Shown piece after piece: positions 1 to 14,149 of a stretch of 64,000 bases of DNA (positions are counted from its first letter, which is position 1; the number at the start of each line of letters is the position of its first letter). This DNA is from Sarcocystis neurona (taxonomy: Eukaryota; Apicomplexa; Conoidasida; Eucoccidiorida; Sarcocystidae): the NCBI GenBank assembly GCA_000727475.1, contig KL647329.1, forward strand, positions 274,211 through 338,210. The letters run 5' to 3'. Made by a program: the position numbers and the translations under genes. Below the pieces are notes generated by a model, which searched no databases, was not told the DNA's origin, and was given only the letters and a program-made list of their open reading frames with translations.

Positions 1-378
1 CAGATGTATGTATACGTGTATAATTATAACCTTATATATATATATACACACCTTTTTAGACCTTACACGTCAATACGTATACACGTGTATAATTTGGTGT
101 ATACCGTACTGCTATTACAGGTGTAAATCATATCAATGCATGTATGCGTACACGTATAGATTTGTTACCCCGGCTACACTACTACAAATATACATGAAGA
201 GCAACACGTAGACATAGATATTTGTATGTGTATATATGTCTGCTTAAGATTTTGTAGTTGTACACGCATGTGTATCTTACCGTGAACGCGTGAACACAGT
301 GCACGTACGCATACGTATGTGTGCGCATAGGTTTGTTAGTCTCTTTTGTTATGTGAATTGTTATACTTGCACTGTAGA

Positions 379-490
379 AGTCGACGTGCGCAAGATGTTG
401 ACAGAAGAGCAAAGTCTTTTTCTGCTCGAAAGCAGACGACGCAGAGCCGTAGAAATAATAGAGAACTATAGTGTCTCCGAATGCTACTGA
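379..490 (+). CDS. Candidate terminal exon at left edge
   Basis: After tatacttgcactgtag, 37 codons are open in phase 1 to TGA at 488-490: VDVRKMLTEEQSLFLLESRR, RAVEIIENYSVSECY. The segment is helix-like and charged, unlike the translation of the surrounding CA/TA repeats. The rest of the gene would lie in the first 378 bases or left of the window. Not recognised. Confidence 0.25.
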
Positions 491-3400
491 TTCAACCAAG
501 GATAAACCCCTGCTGATCGAGCGCGTAACGAGAGCCATGGTGGCAGCATGTAGTTATAGTTGTAGTAGTAGCAGTGTTAAATAAGTGAATCTTCGTAATC
601 CTCTGCAGCTACACTGTTCAATTCGTCACTGCCACAATAGTGTTGACGGATATAGGAATTATATTCGTCACACGTACGAGAACGTAGAAGTGAGAAAGAC
701 AAAAGAACGACGACCAGGTTAACCTACACGGCCTATGAGTCAAGCTCTTTTGTGCAGACAAAATTTGACAAAGATGAAACAGTCAGATTCGCCAAAGCGC
801 TCGTTCTTCGTGCCAGTTCGACAGCCGGAAACTCGGGGGTGACTGTCACCGCCTTGTAGCCGTCTTCCTGCGGACAGTTGTACGAGTGATCATTATCCTA
901 ACAACAACAGGACGAGTGCTAGTAACTCTGACGGGAGCAGTACTTTGTAAGAGTCAATTCATTTTATAGAAGTGACACAATTCGCGCGCCACAGCCCTTA
1001 CGTAGACAGAGGAGTCGGAGTCTGCGTGCTGCGCCTTTCGGCGTCGGCGGTGTTGACCGCAGTGGAGACGTGATCAGCAGCCGTGTCATGTGGTTAGCAT
1101 TCCACATGACAAGCAGCATATTTGCAGTACGCGAAGAATATGGAGACGCTGGGGAAGCAACAAGAAAGTGACGGACTCTTTTTCACGTATTTCAGTGCTG
1201 TTCTGACGGCGCACGCGGTTTGAGAACAAGTCTAACTAGCCTCTTTTTAGTGTGTTTGTGTTTGGCGTCTCCGTGCGTCACGAAAAAAGAGCCGCAATAC
1301 CGCAGAACTATCGTCTGCGTATACACACACAACATGCAGGGACATACTTACCTGTGGACATGCAGCAGTAGGTGCTGCGCTGCGAAAACCTACTCAAGAC
1401 GCAGTGCCAGTTGTGCTCGCAGGAAAAAGATATGACGACGAACAGGCAGAGCAGTAGATGCGTGTGTGGAAGAGGTTCGTGACAGTAGCGGCACGACGAC
1501 CCCTACTGATGCCGTTATTAATAATTTATTACTGGATAATCCTGTACCGCGTCTGATTCTATTTTACAGATGTGTGAGACTTTCTCATATAAAATACCAG
1601 CTACGGGACCGCCGTACCGGTCATGTTTCTGCAAAACAAAAACGAATGGCTGGGTCGTCCGACGAGGAGGTACGCGAGACTCGTCAGCATATTTTCATCG
1701 CTACTAGTAGTATCCGCGGTGATACCACACATCGCAGCAAGGGGAATAAGTCTAGCAACGGCACTAGTGCCGCCCTCCGATTGTCACTTTCTTTTTCGTT
1801 TCATTCTCTCTCCATTGTAGCAGAAGCTGTTGCCTGGTAAAAGGACTTTTTAGGACCCTTGTTGATGGGAATACACGCGCTAAGCTTAGGGCTTCACTAC
1901 GCTTCGTACATCCGTTTCTGTGCACATACACCGCAGCCTGCACTAAGCTCTACTGTTTTTCTTCTGCAGAGACGTACAACAGGACATCTGTGGAGCACTT
2001 AATCAGCCGGTTTTACCTGTCTCATTTTGACAGAAACATATAGAGCGTAGACTCAGGGTATCTGTATAGGTACAGGTAAATCCATGTTGAGTTGTGTGTA
2101 CAGCTATCCGTTTACACATGTGTAACGTGTGTGTCATAAGGCGCGTTCTTTCCCTTTTAAAGTCGATGCAAAGAGCATTCAATTACAGCTGAAGTCTGCA
2201 GATGTGCACACACAGACTCACACACAAGGAGGGACACGCGATCACCTATGTGATTTCGTCCGTGTATTTGCCAGTGGTGTCTTGATTCTATTTCGTTGCC
2301 TGCGTACGCATCCGTCTTCGCGTGCGTGGACGCTTGTGTATTGACGTATGCGTATATATGCGTATATGTGAACGTATACACATGTACGCCTGTAGCAAAG
2401 AAGGGCAATTTGTGGCTGTGTCATGCAGGATGATGAAAGCGAGTCGGAGTCGGATGATTCGAGTTGACCCCGGAAAAACACTTTCGACAAACTGTGAAGC
2501 CTTTTGCAGCTCACCCCTTTAAGTTGAACTGAGCCCGAATTGTTTCGCGATTGCGGACTTTCTTTTGCGTGCTTTCCTCTTTACATTTTTGTCCTTGGGC
2601 TCAAGCGCTTCCGGAGTCTGTTGTATTCGATTCGTTATTACAAACAGGTGATGAAAAGACTTGAATGCACACATCATTTTTATGCGTGGATCGCAGACGC
2701 AGAGACGCGGCGCAGAAGCCTCCCGCTTATATCTTTGTTCTCCTTTTTTACTTGTATATCTGTTCTGCGTCGGCTGGCACTGGAAACAAGTGAAGGCTTA
2801 GTTATGCTTCCGACGTGTGCTTCCGTGCTGAACGTTGCTGAAGAAAGAGAGGTAGACGAAACGGTTGTTTATCTTCAACATTTCCCTTCTATCCATATCA
2901 TTATAAGTCTTGCAACATTTCAGATGCCGTCCTCCTTGTCTATACTACTGGCTGTCATTATCTGATACGGATGCTAGAGGATCGAACAAAGAAGCTGATG
3001 TGTTTGTGTTTCATTGATTCATCTTTGTGAAGCATACCCTAGCACTGTTGCACAGTTTCCGTGTAACACCTTTCCACTCCAGGTGACGCTACTCTGTACA
3101 AACTGTTTTTTCGTTCCTCTCTAGCTCGTTCTCCGCCCTCATAGCGGCCGTGGTAGGGAAGAAGGTCAGTCACGTTTTTAAATGACGCGGTATGCCTGGT
3201 GCTTTACAGAAGCACATACCAGTTCTACGTGTATGAAGCTACTGTTGGTCACGCTGTAGTTTAGCGGCGTCTATTGCCCCGCCGTACAGTGGACCACATT
3301 GCGTCTGTAGCTATATCGTCCACCTGCCTGAGGATTCTCATAAGCAAAATTGCAATTGCGGCAATGCGAAAGTACCGTCATCCACTTTGCGTACTTGATG

Positions 3401-6400
3401 TTTACTGTGGAGCACTCTGGAGCTGAGATCTATTTTTGTAGCGGGACCGGAGAGTTCCAGACCACACTATTTTCCATTTCCTCAGTGCCGCTGGTACCTG
3501 CGAGGCGGGACAGGTTGGACGAAAAAAAAAACCTTCTCCTGGGTGTGTATGGATGTAAGTTGCAGCAAAGGGACTTTGCTGGTAAAATTTTGCAATTTGG
3601 TATAAGGCTTCGTTGTATTTTCTGTCAGCTATAAGATGTGGAACCGACTCGTGGTGCGGTGTTGCCGTTGCAGAACAGTATACATCTCTATATTTGTCCG
3701 CGAACCGACCAAGGTAAACGAGAAGAAACAGCTGTCTGTTTTCTTATTAGAAGCAATGCCATCCGTGTGCTTTTGCCTATGTTTTTCATAGCCGATGACG
3801 AGGAACAGCGCACGATGCTTCACAATATAATACTGCGGATAAAGCGCTAAAAGGTTGAAGCGAATCAACGTGTGTCGTTGTAGATTTCTCTCGCACGTGG
3901 CATAATTTCGATGCTGAATCCTACCACTCGCCCCAGCATATTTCTCTCCGGAGTGCACTAGAGGGGGAAGGCACTTGAAGCCTTTCAAGTATTTTCAGTC
4001 GACGCACAAGATTAAGTGTGCATTGAAAAAGCATTTACGTATGTCTTTCGTATAAAACATCTGTCACCAGCTGGTGGAGTGGAAGGCCGAAACTACTCTC
4101 CTGGAGCGACTCTGCATTTTTGAAGAGGTTCTTTCAGCTCTGTTATCGTGTATTTCTTGTTGCAGTACTGAGAATTACGGAGAGAGGCGGCGGAAGAATG
4201 CTACTCATGGGCAGTGCGTGTTGAAAGTCGTTCAAGACAATGATTCCCTTCAACTTTTCCGTAGTCTGCATCGTGGAAAACATTCTTTCGACTACAGCTT
4301 TTTACCCCGCTGACGTCCCGTCCCGCTTGCATTCCAGCTCTTCAGGAACGGAGTTTTCCAGTCAGAGGGCTTGAAAACTTAGACCGAAATCAGTTTTGAA
4401 TTACTGCATCAATACCCTCTCTAAGATTTAAACGTCATCCTATTTTTGCACCAGCTACCAGAAGAAAACTGCAAAGTCTTCTACAGGAAGGTGCATTTTT
4501 CTGCGGAAACAAAGCTAATTTTTGTGCAGAAACGCGACGCATGCACCGGATACTTATCTATCTTAGGCACAGTCATCAAGTTCTGAAGAAGATTCAGCAT
4601 CGACTTTCTACGCCCTAACTGTCAGGGGCAGATGAAAGTCGACTTGTAACTCCAGCAGAGCAGACACGCTGACCTATATATATATATATATATATATATA
4701 TAAGCAGCATCATAATTCAAAAAGGCGCACAGCCTGTCTGACATCCCCTCACCCAGATGCATACGTAGGTTCGTGTGTGTGCGTAGCTGTGTGCACAGTC
4801 GTATCAGGGGCCATTTTTGCTGGCATCATCAGATTACAACTAGAACCAGCGCAGCATATCAATTTTTCTCACCCAGGCATCGTTACGTCCTGCCTGTACA
4901 GTATCAAACTTTGTTGTAGCGGAGCTACAAGAGATACAACCAACACGGTGGAAGCGTAAAAACGCCGCAACGTATATATCCCTGTCAACGCTTGTGTGTT
5001 CAGTAAAAGTGACTGCCCACATATACGTGTATCTACATCATATGCGTGGCGAGATACTTTTACATCATCCACCAACCAACGTAGACACATCATTCTCCAG
5101 CTTACGTACATTAAATGAAAGTGCACATTTACAATGCCGTTTCGGTCCTCCTGCATCCACGTGTGTATGTGTACGTACATCTATATACTAAAACAGAAGC
5201 AAAGCTATATGGTAAGACGTGCACACAAGTGCACACGTATTTACGGATCAACTCTGTAGCCAAGCATATTTCCTTTGTAATGTGACTGCCACAATCTGCC
5301 ACAGGTGCACACTGATACTGTGCTCAAGAACAAATGCAAACAGGTCCTCGGGACGAGCGGCCTCATTTGTTGTGCAGCAGTCGACTAGACAGGTAGGTCA
5401 GCTGTGAGATAAAAAGAAACGAGAATTTGCCGGGGCAGTGGAAAAATAGCCTCCAGTGGAAAGAGTCTTCGATCTTTGCACACTCCGTCGTTGACTGTGA
5501 AGTAGAAGAGCATAGAGTCTTTCAACGAAACGAAGTGCAAAACTGCCGGCTTGCAGCAACACTCTCTTCGACGCGGGGAACGACTTCTTTGTTCGTATCT
5601 ACCGCGCCTTCATAGATGAGCAATAAGATCCCTCCTGTGGGCGTGCCGCAGCAGTAGAGGCGGTAACTTTTATGACGGCCGCGACTGTCTTCTACATGTC
5701 CTCGGGCACAAAAAATACCCCCTTTTTTTTTTGCCATGACCCTCTTTCGTTTTCTTTCACTACGCGACGTCCCGAGCTAGTGATGCACATCTCACTACCA
5801 AGATTTGAGTTATGCGATACGTTTGCTGTTATTCGCTTCAGTAAATGCCACCTAAGGCACTGGAAAGGGACGATACGAATCACCAAGTGCTGGCAAAGAT
5901 AGCCTATAATAGAACAGAAGTTGCTGCAGTACATACAGGCAGTGCGACGCGAAGCCTTACCTGCGTCCATATCTATACGTGTAGGCGTATATTTATGTGT
6001 AACATGGATGATGGAAGGTGTTACCAAGGGCTTCATCCGTAGGCGTCCATTTATTCAAATGCGCAGGACACGTAGGACAGTATTGTGCAAATGCACGAGT
6101 ACGTGAGGAGAACACGCCCTACAGCTGCTAGAGCAAAAAGTTGAAACTGCATTTCGCGTATCGGACACCCGAATATCGCCAAATCCACGCAAAGGTCCGA
6201 CGTGGAACTCTCCGTCTGCATCTGTGTGCATGCGTACATACACGTGTATATATATATATATATGTATACAAATACACAAATATATACGTGTATTTACACG
6301 TAGATATACGTATACATACATATGTATACATATATATTCATTATATGCATAAGGGGCCAGCGCATCAGCTGCGTGAATAGACAGGATACGTACGTATGTG

Positions 6401-8549
6401 CGGACATATATTTACAGGGCGGATATCCCGACTAAGACGACAAAACTGCTTACACATACACAGGCATATGTCTATAGAATAAAATGAATGAAACGGGATT
6501 TCTGAACAGAGGGAGACGTCAAGTTTGTAGATCAAGAAGAGAAGAAGCTGCGGAGGCTAAGGCGCGACGTGTGTACCACTGTTTGCGTCGATTTTGATGT
6601 ATATTTGCACACAAGGACGTGTACATGCCTACACCGATATATAAACAAACGCGCGTGTTTCTTCAATCACGCGCGTCAACACACATAAAATGCTTGTCCC
6701 AGCACAGGTATGCACCCAAATACTTACACGTATACACACACACATGTATGTTCACAGAAATTACTACACATTGATTCTTCGATTTGCAGGCAGTTACAGG
6801 AAATAATAAACAAAGAAAACGACATATATATATATATATACATGTACGTGCACGCACACATAGAAACAGAGTTACCTGTGTATCTGTATTGTGCATGAAA
6901 CTAAGAGTACGTAAGTATTTATATATACCTGTGTGTACGCAGATCTGTGCGGCGCCGCTACCCACATCAACAAATGTGGAAATGTTCGTATTTCCAGTCA
7001 CTTCTATTAAAACAGAGATATGTATGGATCTGTTGACATGGACGTGCATGTACAGGAATGTGACACCACAGACACACGTGTACAAACGCACAATCAATGC
7101 CACAGAAGTTAATGAACACAGACGTGTGCGCATTCGCATGCGTGCAAGTAGACTCACCCACACGTCCTAAGGGCGATGCATGTAGCTACGTATTATGTGT
7201 ACCTCCACGTATAGCTGTGTACGTATTGAGAGAGAGAGAGGCAAAAAAATATAGGGAGCTCTCCACACGCGTTAGAGACACCAGGATTCGCATGCGTGCA
7301 GATCCGTTAATGTAGACGGATAGACTGTTGCGTACTCGTACTACGCAAAAGGTCTTTGAGACGCAGGCACGCACATACGTTCATATACACGGACAGGGAG
7401 GTGGTCGTATACAAAAAGGACTCAGACACGCACACGCGCATAGAAGTGTAAAAACAGACACAGGTACGCAACGACTCGTACACAAGTAATACTTAGAGAC
7501 GTGTGTGTCTTTGCAGACAGGCATGTGCGGTCGTGCCGCTGCTGCTCGGCCCTTCGCCGATGCTGCCACTTTCGCGTAGTTTCCGTCGCGCCCATAACAG
7601 GAGCAACCGTTTTTGACAACTAGGTGGACGTGTCTCTCTATTTGGTAGAATTCACACGCATACACACCAAACAGATTATACATAGATATATATCACGTGC
7701 AGCACTCTCTCTCTCTTCGTATATGTGTGTACGTGTGTGTCCCCTCTGCACGTTACCTGATACACATACAAATATGTGTGTATCCCTCAATGCATGTGTA
7801 CGTGCATACATATAGAATTGTATACATATTTATACATATATACATATATTAGCAATTTTGAGGTCATCAAAAATACATATATATATACATATCCACGTGG
7901 AGAAAGAGAGAGAGAGGCAGAGAGAAAATATGTGCGTGTGCGAGTGTGTATGAGGCGGCTGTACGTGTTACGTGCACAGCTCTTGCGAGGATATACTAAA
8001 CACATGTGCACGCACCACCACTTCTGTCTCCAGTCGTCGGTCAAGGGGAACAGGAATATATATATATATATATATATGCATTTACAGGTTGTACGCAGTG
8101 TACACATATACGTTACGTCGGTGTATACACAGAACAGGAGGTACAACGGTGGAGATGCACACGCACACACACAAGTGCAGCAGCACGTTTACTGTTGCGT
8201 CTTTAACAATAACTGCCTGGCCGATGCCCCGGGGCATCGGAGTTCATACATTTCGACCGCAATCTATGTAGCAGTATGGGCGTCTGCCTCTGTCTCCGTC
8301 CCTGTCTCTTTTTTTTTCCTCTCTCTCTCTCTCCCTCTCTATACATCTATATCTAGTCACACATACGTTCCCAGAGTATACGCACGCACCTACATATACA
8401 CATCTTTATGTATATATATATATTGCATGCTATGTGGCCCCGTGTTGCTGCTGCTGAGCAAATTGACGAGCAGCGGCACCAACAGCTGGTGAAGCGGCAG
8501 CAGCAGGGCGCACAGCAGCAGCAGTAGGCGCAGCAGGAGCTCGGCTTCT
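491..8549. other. No supported gene; simple repeats and non-coding DNA
   Basis: Downstream of the thymidylate kinase stop. Open frames here reach at most about 140 codons and none resembles a known protein or pairs with convincing splice sites. Content: (TA)n at about 4675-4702, mixed TA/CA tracts at 6240-6345, 6825-6845 and 7680-8120, a CT-rich tract near 8315-8345, and a CAG/CTG-rich stretch just after the kinase stop (8440-8530). Confidence 0.55.
8221..8240. repeat. Perfect 20-bp palindrome
   Basis: CCGATGCCCCGGGGCATCGG, about 310 bases beyond the kinase stop, in its probable 3' flank. Confidence 0.85.
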
Positions 8550-10932
8550 TCACTTGTCCCACAGAAGTTTTCGACTGGAAGGCAACTCACTGCATGCGTC
8601 CTTGCATGCAGAAAGCGCTTCCCGAATTCTTTGGTAAATTTTTTCGTGGAGTTCTGCTGCTGTGGTGTTGTGCCCAGCAGCAACCGAGTGCCAGTAGGGC
8701 AGGCTCTGAAACTGCTGATATGCTGCGTGTACTTTCTCTTGGATTCCTACCTTCTCGTACAGCTCAGATCCTGGGCATGGAGATACGTATACACATAAAA
8801 CGATACACACACAGGGTATAAATATACATACATGTACAAACATATCTATACGTATATATACGTACAGACGGGTACACACACATTTGCACACACACGCCTA
8901 CATCCTTTCTAATCCACGTGTACACACACACACGTACATATACGTCTGTAGAGATGTTGTATATCTACATCTGTACATATGCGTGTATATATATATATGA
9001 ATATATACACACACTAGGCATCAAGTGTATTTGTCTAGTTGGTTTGTCTAGGACAGCCACATGCTTCTGCGTCTCCACGCGGAACAATAAAACAGCTCGG
9101 TTACACACACAAAGCAACAGGACGCGCGTCGGGTCCGGGTGAATAGGATAACGCTAGGCCCCAGCCGGCTGCCAACGGTCTACGCGGAGACAGACATACG
9201 TGCGTTTTCAAAGAATCCCTACGTCCGTACGAATTTCTCTATTAATCGATACACACATATGTGGGTATACGCAGAAAGCAGTCATACATATATATAGATA
9301 TGTATATGTATATATACATATATATACGTATATACAGTTACCTTTGCAGAAACGTACATATATATATATATATTTGTGCGTATCAAGTAGTAGTATACGT
9401 ACGTTACCGTGATTTTCCTTCCGCAGCTGGTCAGCAACAAGCGCCTGACTCTTCAGCTACGTCTGCGGGGTAGGAAAAAAGAAGTGAATTTTCAAGAAAT
9501 AGACTTTGCCGTCTTCTACTACTCTGCAGCATTAGATGACAGAGAAACCAACACAGGGGTACAGAGGTCTATTCACGTCCGAGTGGCCAAAGAACTCGAA
9601 TAAGAGCCGACTAGCTCCTGAATACGTATAAACACAGAATTCTAAACGTAGCCGTCGGCAAGAAGGCGTAATATTTATATATATGTATATTATATATACG
9701 AAGAGTCCTCCCCGGGCGGGGGCTCCTACTCAGCTTCGTGTGAGACAAACGTTGTTTTTTTTCTCAGAACTCACCGAAACCACAGCGAATATGTGCTTCT
9801 CGAGGAGAAAGGTCGAGATATATAACCAAGTCAGGAGCAAGGAGTCCTTCCTCGGTTTTGAGACAGAAGTCCGAGGTTATGGGAATAGACGCAGCAGCAG
9901 CGGTAGCCGCGACTGCGGCTGCTGCTGCGGCAGCAGAAGCACTGGGATGAGCTGCAGCAGCAGCCGCCGCGTCGGACGTCGGTGCAGCAGCGGCACCAGC
10001 AATAGCAGCAGCCGCAGCGGAGGCAGCAGTTGGACGCCGCAGGTTATTGAGAGCAGCAACAGCTGCTGCCGGTGCGGCTCCGATCGAGTACGCCACGCCT
10101 GCGCCGCAAAAACGCAGAGCCAGTAACAGCAGCACGGGAGCAGATGCAACAGCAACAGCAAAGAACGAAGGCGAGGGCAAAAAGAGTGAGAAGAGCCTTG
10201 TAACTACATGGAAACTCATACACAACTACCACTCCGACCACTGCTGAGAGTACGCGGTCATAAAAACACGTCGACATACATGTACAGCTGCAGATCTATT
10301 GTGAACACTACCGAAAAGTACAAGAACACATGTATATATATACATATACATATATAAATATTTACATAGAGATATGTACATATATATATATATGCTCACC
10401 ATATCAATAACTGGGGTGTGAAGAGCTACTTCAATGAAGTCCGATCTCTTTCATATATATATATATATATATATATGTGTATGTGTATATATGTATATAC
10501 ATTTGTATGCGTAGTTATGAAGTGACGTGTGGCTAGATCCTCTGAACGTGCATGAGTATATATGTGTACAGGTGGGCTGCTATTCCTGTCTTTACGTACG
10601 CGTATATACATACACAGACGCGCCGGAAGTACACAGTCAGTATCAGTTTTCGACCAGGAGCATCCCCACACTATATCTGAATCTTGGTGTAAATGAATAT
10701 ATCCACAGAAACATACATATATATATATACATCTCTTCTTCTGTGATGCCTCCGTCTTCCACGTTATACTCTCATACGTGTACACACACACATTACATCT
10801 ACGGATAGACGTTTCTTCGGTAAGTTGCGCAGATGTCCAGGGGTCATATATACTTTCGTCGTAGAAAAAAATTCGATATATATAGCTGTTGCGGCCTCAA
10901 CTTGTATATATGTACACGTAATACTGCACAAG

Positions 10933-10971
<39 letters not shown>

Positions 10972-13147
10972 CCTATTGATATTTATATGTGTGTGCAAGA
11001 TGTTTTCGTACGCATGGAAAAATTCCGCTCGTTCAGTTTCCTGGGAAAGAATAAAACGTTCCAAAGCAGAAAGTCGTCTCGCTAGAAAGGAGTAAACAAA
11101 AGGCCGACGACTCACCTGCTGCTTTCTTCTTAATACGCGTGTGTGGTAATGGGATGGATATAAGGACAGACGTATGCACCTCACCTCGCGCACCTACACA
11201 TCCGAGCACACATCAACTTATCTACACAGGGTCGTCCGCAGAGGTACATACATGCAGAAGGATATATTCAAATGCACACACATATGTGTATATGTATATT
11301 TTTATCGAGAGACGGGCCTTCACGTCTGCTACGTAGATATATATATATATATGTTTTCATAGAGAGATGGGCATTTGCGTCTGCTTCGATGTACGCCTAT
11401 ATATATATATATATATTAATGTCTTCGTAGAGGGAGACGGGAATTAGGTTGGACGTATGAATGTCGATATGGACAAAGATATCCGAGGGGTACCTGAAAA
11501 TGAATATCGGTCAACGATAACAACAGCGCCCCTGTTGAGAGCTTCGTAGAGCTTCGGCTGCGCCTCCCATCGATTGGCGGAGAAAAGCAGATGCAGCAGC
11601 TGCGGCGGCCACAAACGACTGCTGCAATTCTCTGCTCCCGCCAAGTAGGAATTCAAAATTCCACCTACCGTAGTGGATCTGTCTGTACTCGCCCACAGGC
11701 GCACACACGTGTACACACACACGCGCAACCTTTCACATCTGCGTAATTGTCCACGCAACAAGGCGTCCTTATTCATCTCGAAAAAGACAAGAACACGTCC
11801 ACAAGTCCGCATACGCATCAGTGCACACAGACTACGTAGTGGTGTGGATACACATGGGTGTGTCATTTGGGTAGATATCATGAAACAGACGTAGCGGTCT
11901 TTGCAGTGAAACGACTCGTACTGTCCGTGGTAAATCAGACGTTGAAGCAGACAGGAGCCATTGAAAATAAAATGTCGACGCAGTACGCGCACTCGTTTAT
12001 ACGCACGACAGGTCGCACACACCCACACACAGACACAGAAATACCGATAGATAGTGGTATACACGCATAGCTACAGCCGCGGCACGCATGCATACAGGTA
12101 GACAGGTATGCGTGACGTGTATAGGAAGACGTGTGCACCTCGAAGTCAACATTCATAAATAAATTATCACCAGCCAGGGAACATATATATGTACGTATAT
12201 ATATATATACAGATATATACATATATAGAGAGATATATATATATATAAAGTGTGCAGGAAAGAGTGTGCATCTGGAATTCAACATGGAAAAGTAAACAAA
12301 ATCACTAACCAGGGAAGCGAAAGAGCTCCGCAGCGTGTCCCTCCCGAATTAAACGGTCGTAGATCATTTTCGCCTGGGTGGATTTTCCTGAACTGCAGTA
12401 GCAGCAGCAGTGGGCAGTTCATCGCACCGTCCCCCATATCAACTTCATCTGCTTCATATCACAGCAGATGCCACGGTTTTGGAAGTCGTCAACCTGCTCC
12501 GGTGTACTTTTAACGGGAGGTGTGTACCTGTGGCCTCACATCAATTCGTGAAATTTTCCAGATCCCTACACTGGTGGAGACGTGCAGGAGGGAGCACGCA
12601 AGTGCCTGTAAAAAGATGTTTTTTTATGGTAGAACAGAAAGACGTGAAGGGAGTCCTCTCAGCACCGAGGACACACAAAAAACACGCACTTCCCCAGATG
12701 GAAGACTTCGTCTGAAAAGCAGAGTCCACACATTGACGCAGGACAGAGTTCATTACAGATATTCATACTTACACAAGCGTGTGCAGGAATTTTGCATGGA
12801 ATGCTGTCAGTTATCACAGTTCACCAGTTTGTTAAGCAATAGAGGCACACACGATGCTACAGTTCTTGAACACACGGGGGGCAGGCATGCACAAACTCCC
12901 ATTTCTGTTGTATTTTCGTATATATATGGTGGTCTACACCGTCTCCGTGAACGAGTGGACAAGTGTAACGGGATGTGTAGTCCGCCGTGGAAATTCGATA
13001 CTCTGCTTTTCCCATATCCATCGTACAGTCTAAACTATTTGATATTTACTGCGGAAAGCTTCTTTTCAAAATCACATGGAATTACCGGTCGATGCCTTCG
13101 AAGACCACCAGGAACCCCCGTTTGTTAGAGGGCCGAATTTGTGGCAT
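8550..13147 (-). CDS. TMK: Thymidylate kinase (dTMP kinase), five exons, with large poly-alanine insertion
   Basis: Phosphorylates dTMP to dTDP with ATP, the step feeding dTTP synthesis. Exons, 5' to 3' on the minus strand: 13147-13086, 12392-12310, 11682-11494, 10098-9775, 8770-8550. All introns are GT-AG, the phases match, and the total is 879 nt (292 aa plus stop TGA at 8552-8550). The start is the ATG at 13147, which opens MPQIRPSNKRGFLVVFEG. Visible motifs: P-loop FEGIDRSGKSTQ (residues 16-27), the block LLFSANRWE (80-88), DRYSFSG (106-112), APDLVIYLDL after the insertion, and a lid-type segment CGFGSELYEKVGIQEKV joined exactly across the last intron. The order matches eukaryotic TMP kinases, which are usually about 205-215 aa. 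The excess is an alanine-rich stretch at about residues 118-186, between DRYSFSGVAY and the APDLVIYLDL strand. Introns are 0.6-1.4 kb and full of TA and CA repeats. Identity is firm; exact acceptors were chosen by frame and conserved residues. Confidence 0.93.
10933..10970. repeat. (CT)n(TA)n compound microsatellite in kinase intron
   Basis: An uninterrupted CT run followed directly by a TA run. Confidence 0.9.
11295..11450. repeat. Tandem repeat inside kinase intron
   Basis: Three degenerate copies of a TA tract followed by TCGAGAGACGGG, ATAGAGAGATGGG or GTAGAGGGAGACGGG, two of them followed by ACGTCTGCT or GCGTCTGCT. Period about 70 bp. Confidence 0.6.
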
Positions 13148-14149
13148 GTTGAAGTATCTGTTTTCCGGAATTCCTTTCCTTAAAATGTCTAAAGTGCAGT
13201 TCCGGCGGTACACTATCTTTGAAAACTAGGTTTTTTTTCCAGCGTCTCCGCGGTCGCGTAGTCATTCGTGCACTCATTCGTCTCTTTCCCCTCCTGCTTT
13301 AGGTTTGCAAATATCTAGTGAGAGAAGCATCTACGACGTGTACAGCAGACGAGTGCATCGACGCCGCAAAGATAAAATTGCTCTCCGTATCTCGTGCTTG
13401 CTGGAGAAAGGAGATTATGTACCAGAGGGCGATATGTGTGCCATAACCACAGCATTTCTATAGGGTGCATACCGCGACACTTCCGACGCCGCCGTGACAA
13501 GAACGCCGCCCTTTTTTAGTTAAGCAGGGCCTGCTAGAACTACATCTGAAAATCATTGCATACGAGGGCATGTATTCAATAGGAAATTGACATTACGGGC
13601 TCCAGCGAAGGAAGAACTACATCACACATGCGTCGCTGCGACGTTTTGAGATGCGGCGCGACAGGACAACCGCTGCGAGTGCACCTCATATTCTAGGCCG
13701 TAATGGTCCCCAGAGGGCAAAGGGAAAGTAATTTCAGCCGGCAATGTTTTGAAAACTCACACAAATGTTTGCACCGGCTCATCTCGTATCCTGAAGTTGG
13801 CTGCGAATGTGCGTAAATCGCCGCATAGAAAGGTGCCAGACCAGATGTCTCGTGCAGACGACAAGAAAAATGGCTAGCGCTCTAAGGGTAGATTTTCTCC
13901 CAAAGCATTCAGACAGATCTGAGTAGACACACATACTTTTCTTCTATCGATTCATTTAATAAGGAAGAGGACTGAGAGGATGTGTATGAGTTCTCTCATA
14001 TACTTGAGAGCTACGCCGCACGGTAACCAGGCAGCTGCACACAACAATGCACTGTCTTCATGCATGCCTCTTCGTCGACACCTACGAAACTGCGGCAGTT
14101 TCGGAAGAAATACACATTCCCACTTCGCACAAATATATATACATACGTA

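Noticed and set aside
12520..13128. 202-codon plus-strand open frame
   Set aside because: Lies antisense to kinase intron 1 and exon 1; no recognisable protein or splice context, while the opposite strand encodes the conserved P-loop exons.
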